DNA of 34,787 bases, taken from Algoriphagus aquaeductus (GTDB taxonomy: Bacteria > Bacteroidota > Bacteroidia > Cytophagales > Cyclobacteriaceae). A program made the position numbers and the translations under genes. The stretch lies in assembly GCF_003253485.1 (NCBI RefSeq), contig NZ_QKTX01000025.1, positions 1-34,787 on the forward strand, written 5' to 3'. Every line of letters begins with the position of its first letter. Position 1 is the first letter of the stretch. The notes under the pieces are model-generated. The model ran no database searches and had not been told where the DNA came from. It worked only from the letters and a program-made list of their open reading frames with translations. Below are positions 33,723 to 34,787 of the stretch, piece after piece.

Positions 33723-34655
33723 ATGACCAACAGAAGAAATTTTCTCAAAACTACCGGCTTGGCTACGGCTGCGCTGGGTTTGGGATTACCCCAACTCAGT
33801 TTTGGACAGACGAAAGCCGATCCCTTCAAAATCTCCCTCGCCGAATGGTCCGTCAATCGCCTCCTTTTTTCCAAACAGCTTGACCACTTGGATTTTGCCT
33901 TGGAAGCCAAAAAGCACGGAATTAATGCCGTGGAGTATGTGAATCAATTTTTTATGGACAAGGCCCAGGACATGACCTACCTGAAGGAAATGAATACCCG
34001 TTGCCAAAACGAGGGAATCACCCAAGTCCTCATTATGGTAGACCGGGAAGGAATGCTCGGTGCCCGCTCGGACGCAGACCGAATGAAGGCCGTAGACAAC
34101 CATAAAAAATGGATCGAAGCTGCCAAGTTTCTCGGTTGCCACACGGTGCGGGTCAATGGCTACTCGGATATCGCCTGGTCACAAAATCCAGCCGACGCCG
34201 CCGAAGCTTCAAAGCTAGTCAGTGACGGTATCCGCAAGCTTTGTGAGTTTGCAGAGCCTCACGGCATTCATATCGTGATCGAAAACCACGGAGGCTTTTC
34301 CTCCAATGGCAAATGGCTGGCGGAAACTATCCGAAATGCCAATCATCCCCTGGCCGGAACACTTCCTGATTTCGGAAACTTCCGAATCGGAGCCATTGAA
34401 GGCAAGCCTGTTTCCTACGATTCCTATCGAGGAGTAGACGAATTGATGCCCTTGGCCACGGGAGTCAGTCTAAAGCCAAAAGTTTGGGATGACGCAGGAA
34501 ATGAGTCCGACTTGGACTATGAACGCATGATGAAAATCGTCCTTTCTCATGGATTCAATGCCTATGTGGGCATCGAACACGGTGAAAAAGACCGGGAATG
34601 GGCGAGTATCGTGGAGATCCGGCAGATCTTGGAAAAACTTCAGAAGTCGATGTGA
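33723..34655 (+). CDS. Sugar phosphate isomerase/epimerase-like TIM-barrel protein, Tat-exported
   Basis: A 310-aa xylose-isomerase-like TIM barrel from the ATG at 33723; the upstream ATG at 33576 would add 49 residues before a Tat signal peptide and overlap the sulfatase promoter region. The signal is NRRNFLKTTGLATAALGLGLP. Candidate metal-site residues are the Glu of VIENHGG, the Asp of LPDFGNF and the Glu of GIEHGE, as in related isomerases/epimerases (hydroxypyruvate-isomerase-like). Exported members of this family are common in Bacteroidota and Planctomycetota, but few substrates are known. It is divergent from the sulfatase-esterase operon, which suggests a shared role in degrading a sulfated or acylated glycan. 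Confidence 0.9.
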   Translation: MTNRRNFLKTTGLATAALGLGLPQLSFGQTKADPFKISLAEWSVNRLLFSKQLDHLDFALEAKKHGINAVEYVNQFFMDKAQDMTYLKEMNTRCQNEGITQVLIMVDREGMLGARSDADRMKAVDNHKKWIEAAKFLGCHTVRVNGYSDIAWSQNPADAAEASKLVSDGIRKLCEFAEPHGIHIVIENHGGFSSNGKWLAETIRNANHPLAGTLPDFGNFRIGAIEGKPVSYDSYRGVDELMPLATGVSLKPKVWDDAGNESDLDYERMMKIVLSHGFNAYVGIEHGEKDREWASIVEIRQILEKLQKSM

Positions 34656-34668
34656 AAATAAGAAAAAG

Positions 34669-34740
34669 ACCTGCCGGGATTTGAAAACCTGGCAGGTGGG
34701 GTGTAAAATATTTGATTTGAAATTAAATATTTTACACCCC
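34669..34740. repeat. Two adjacent palindromes after the isomerase gene
   Basis: ACCTGCC (34669-34675) pairs with GGCAGGT (34691-34697), with further wobble pairs inside. Directly after it, a 43-bp palindrome spans 34698-34740: GGGGTGTAAAATATTT and its exact complement, with the pairing extending to 21 bp with one wobble around a single central base. No T-run follows the first, so terminator activity is uncertain. They could be REP-like or cruciform-forming elements. Confidence 0.85.
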
Positions 34741-34751
34741 ATTTTAGTATA

Positions 34752-34782
34752 TTCCATAGTCTAAATTTATTGACCTATGGAA
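34752..34782. promoter_or_regulatory. Inverted repeat at the window end, candidate operator
   Basis: TTCCATAG (34752-34759) and CTATGGAA (34775-34782) form an 8-bp inverted repeat with a 15-bp spacer. The second half overlaps an ATG at 34777, which could be the start of the next gene; the window ends there, so neither can be confirmed. Confidence 0.25.
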
Positions 34783-34787
34783 GATGA

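Overview
The window looks like a chromosomal segment from a member of the Bacteroidota, most likely order Cytophagales (Cyclobacteriaceae/Algoriphagus-like). The reasons are a SusC/SusD pair, a DUF4290-murA neighbour pair, a 6-bladed beta-propeller lipoprotein with a small secreted peptide, many lipoproteins, weak Shine-Dalgarno signals and candidate TTG/TAnnTTTG promoters. The genus is inference from gene content. No rRNA, tRNA, CRISPR array or prophage was seen.

Layout. Positions 1-201 hold a duplicated palindromic repeat. 234-5638 (minus) carry a lipoprotein and a susC-susD operon closed by a strong terminator. 5639-6276 is a long intergenic stretch with a 10-bp direct repeat, a candidate operator. 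6277-7762 (minus) hold a 6-bladed beta-propeller lipoprotein and, upstream, a small Cys-rich secreted peptide gene missing from simple ORF calls because an amber codon breaks its signal peptide. 7939-9962 (minus) is a tight operon: ECF sigma factor, anti-sigma-like protein, gmk, nadD. 10092-16388 (plus) hold housekeeping and envelope genes: a lipid A acyltransferase-like protein, a PcrA/UvrD helicase, DUF4290, murA (Asp in place of the fosfomycin-target Cys) and a GT61 glycosyltransferase.

16507-20491 (plus) is a four-gene operon: IlvD/Edd sugar-acid dehydratase, SDR, acetoacetate-decarboxylase-like protein, SDR. The last three genes overlap and a perfect hairpin lies between the first two. 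It is the best candidate for an uncharacterised pathway here. 20528-22150 (plus) hold a lipoprotein and an exported Nif3-like protein. 22206-25397 (minus) hold a coiled-coil lipoprotein, a CsbD protein and a GMC oxidoreductase with its Tat-signal small subunit.

25455-26391 is a REP/RAYT locus: a transposase-like gene, frameshifted just before its catalytic Tyr, between two clusters of short palindromes framed by the same 8-bp inverted ends. 26468-30530 (plus) hold an M20 peptidase, a GH13 amylase-family lipoprotein and a membrane-anchored GH25 lysozyme-like protein. 30778-34655 is a divergent catabolic locus: a sulfatase and an esterase-like hydrolase (minus), and a secreted TIM-barrel isomerase/epimerase (plus). 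The window ends in two stacked palindromes.

Overall the region mixes core genes (murA, gmk, nadD, pcrA) with periplasmic and outer-membrane nutrient acquisition functions (SusCD, sulfatase, esterase, amylase, GMC dehydrogenase). Short palindromic repeats fill several intergenic gaps.
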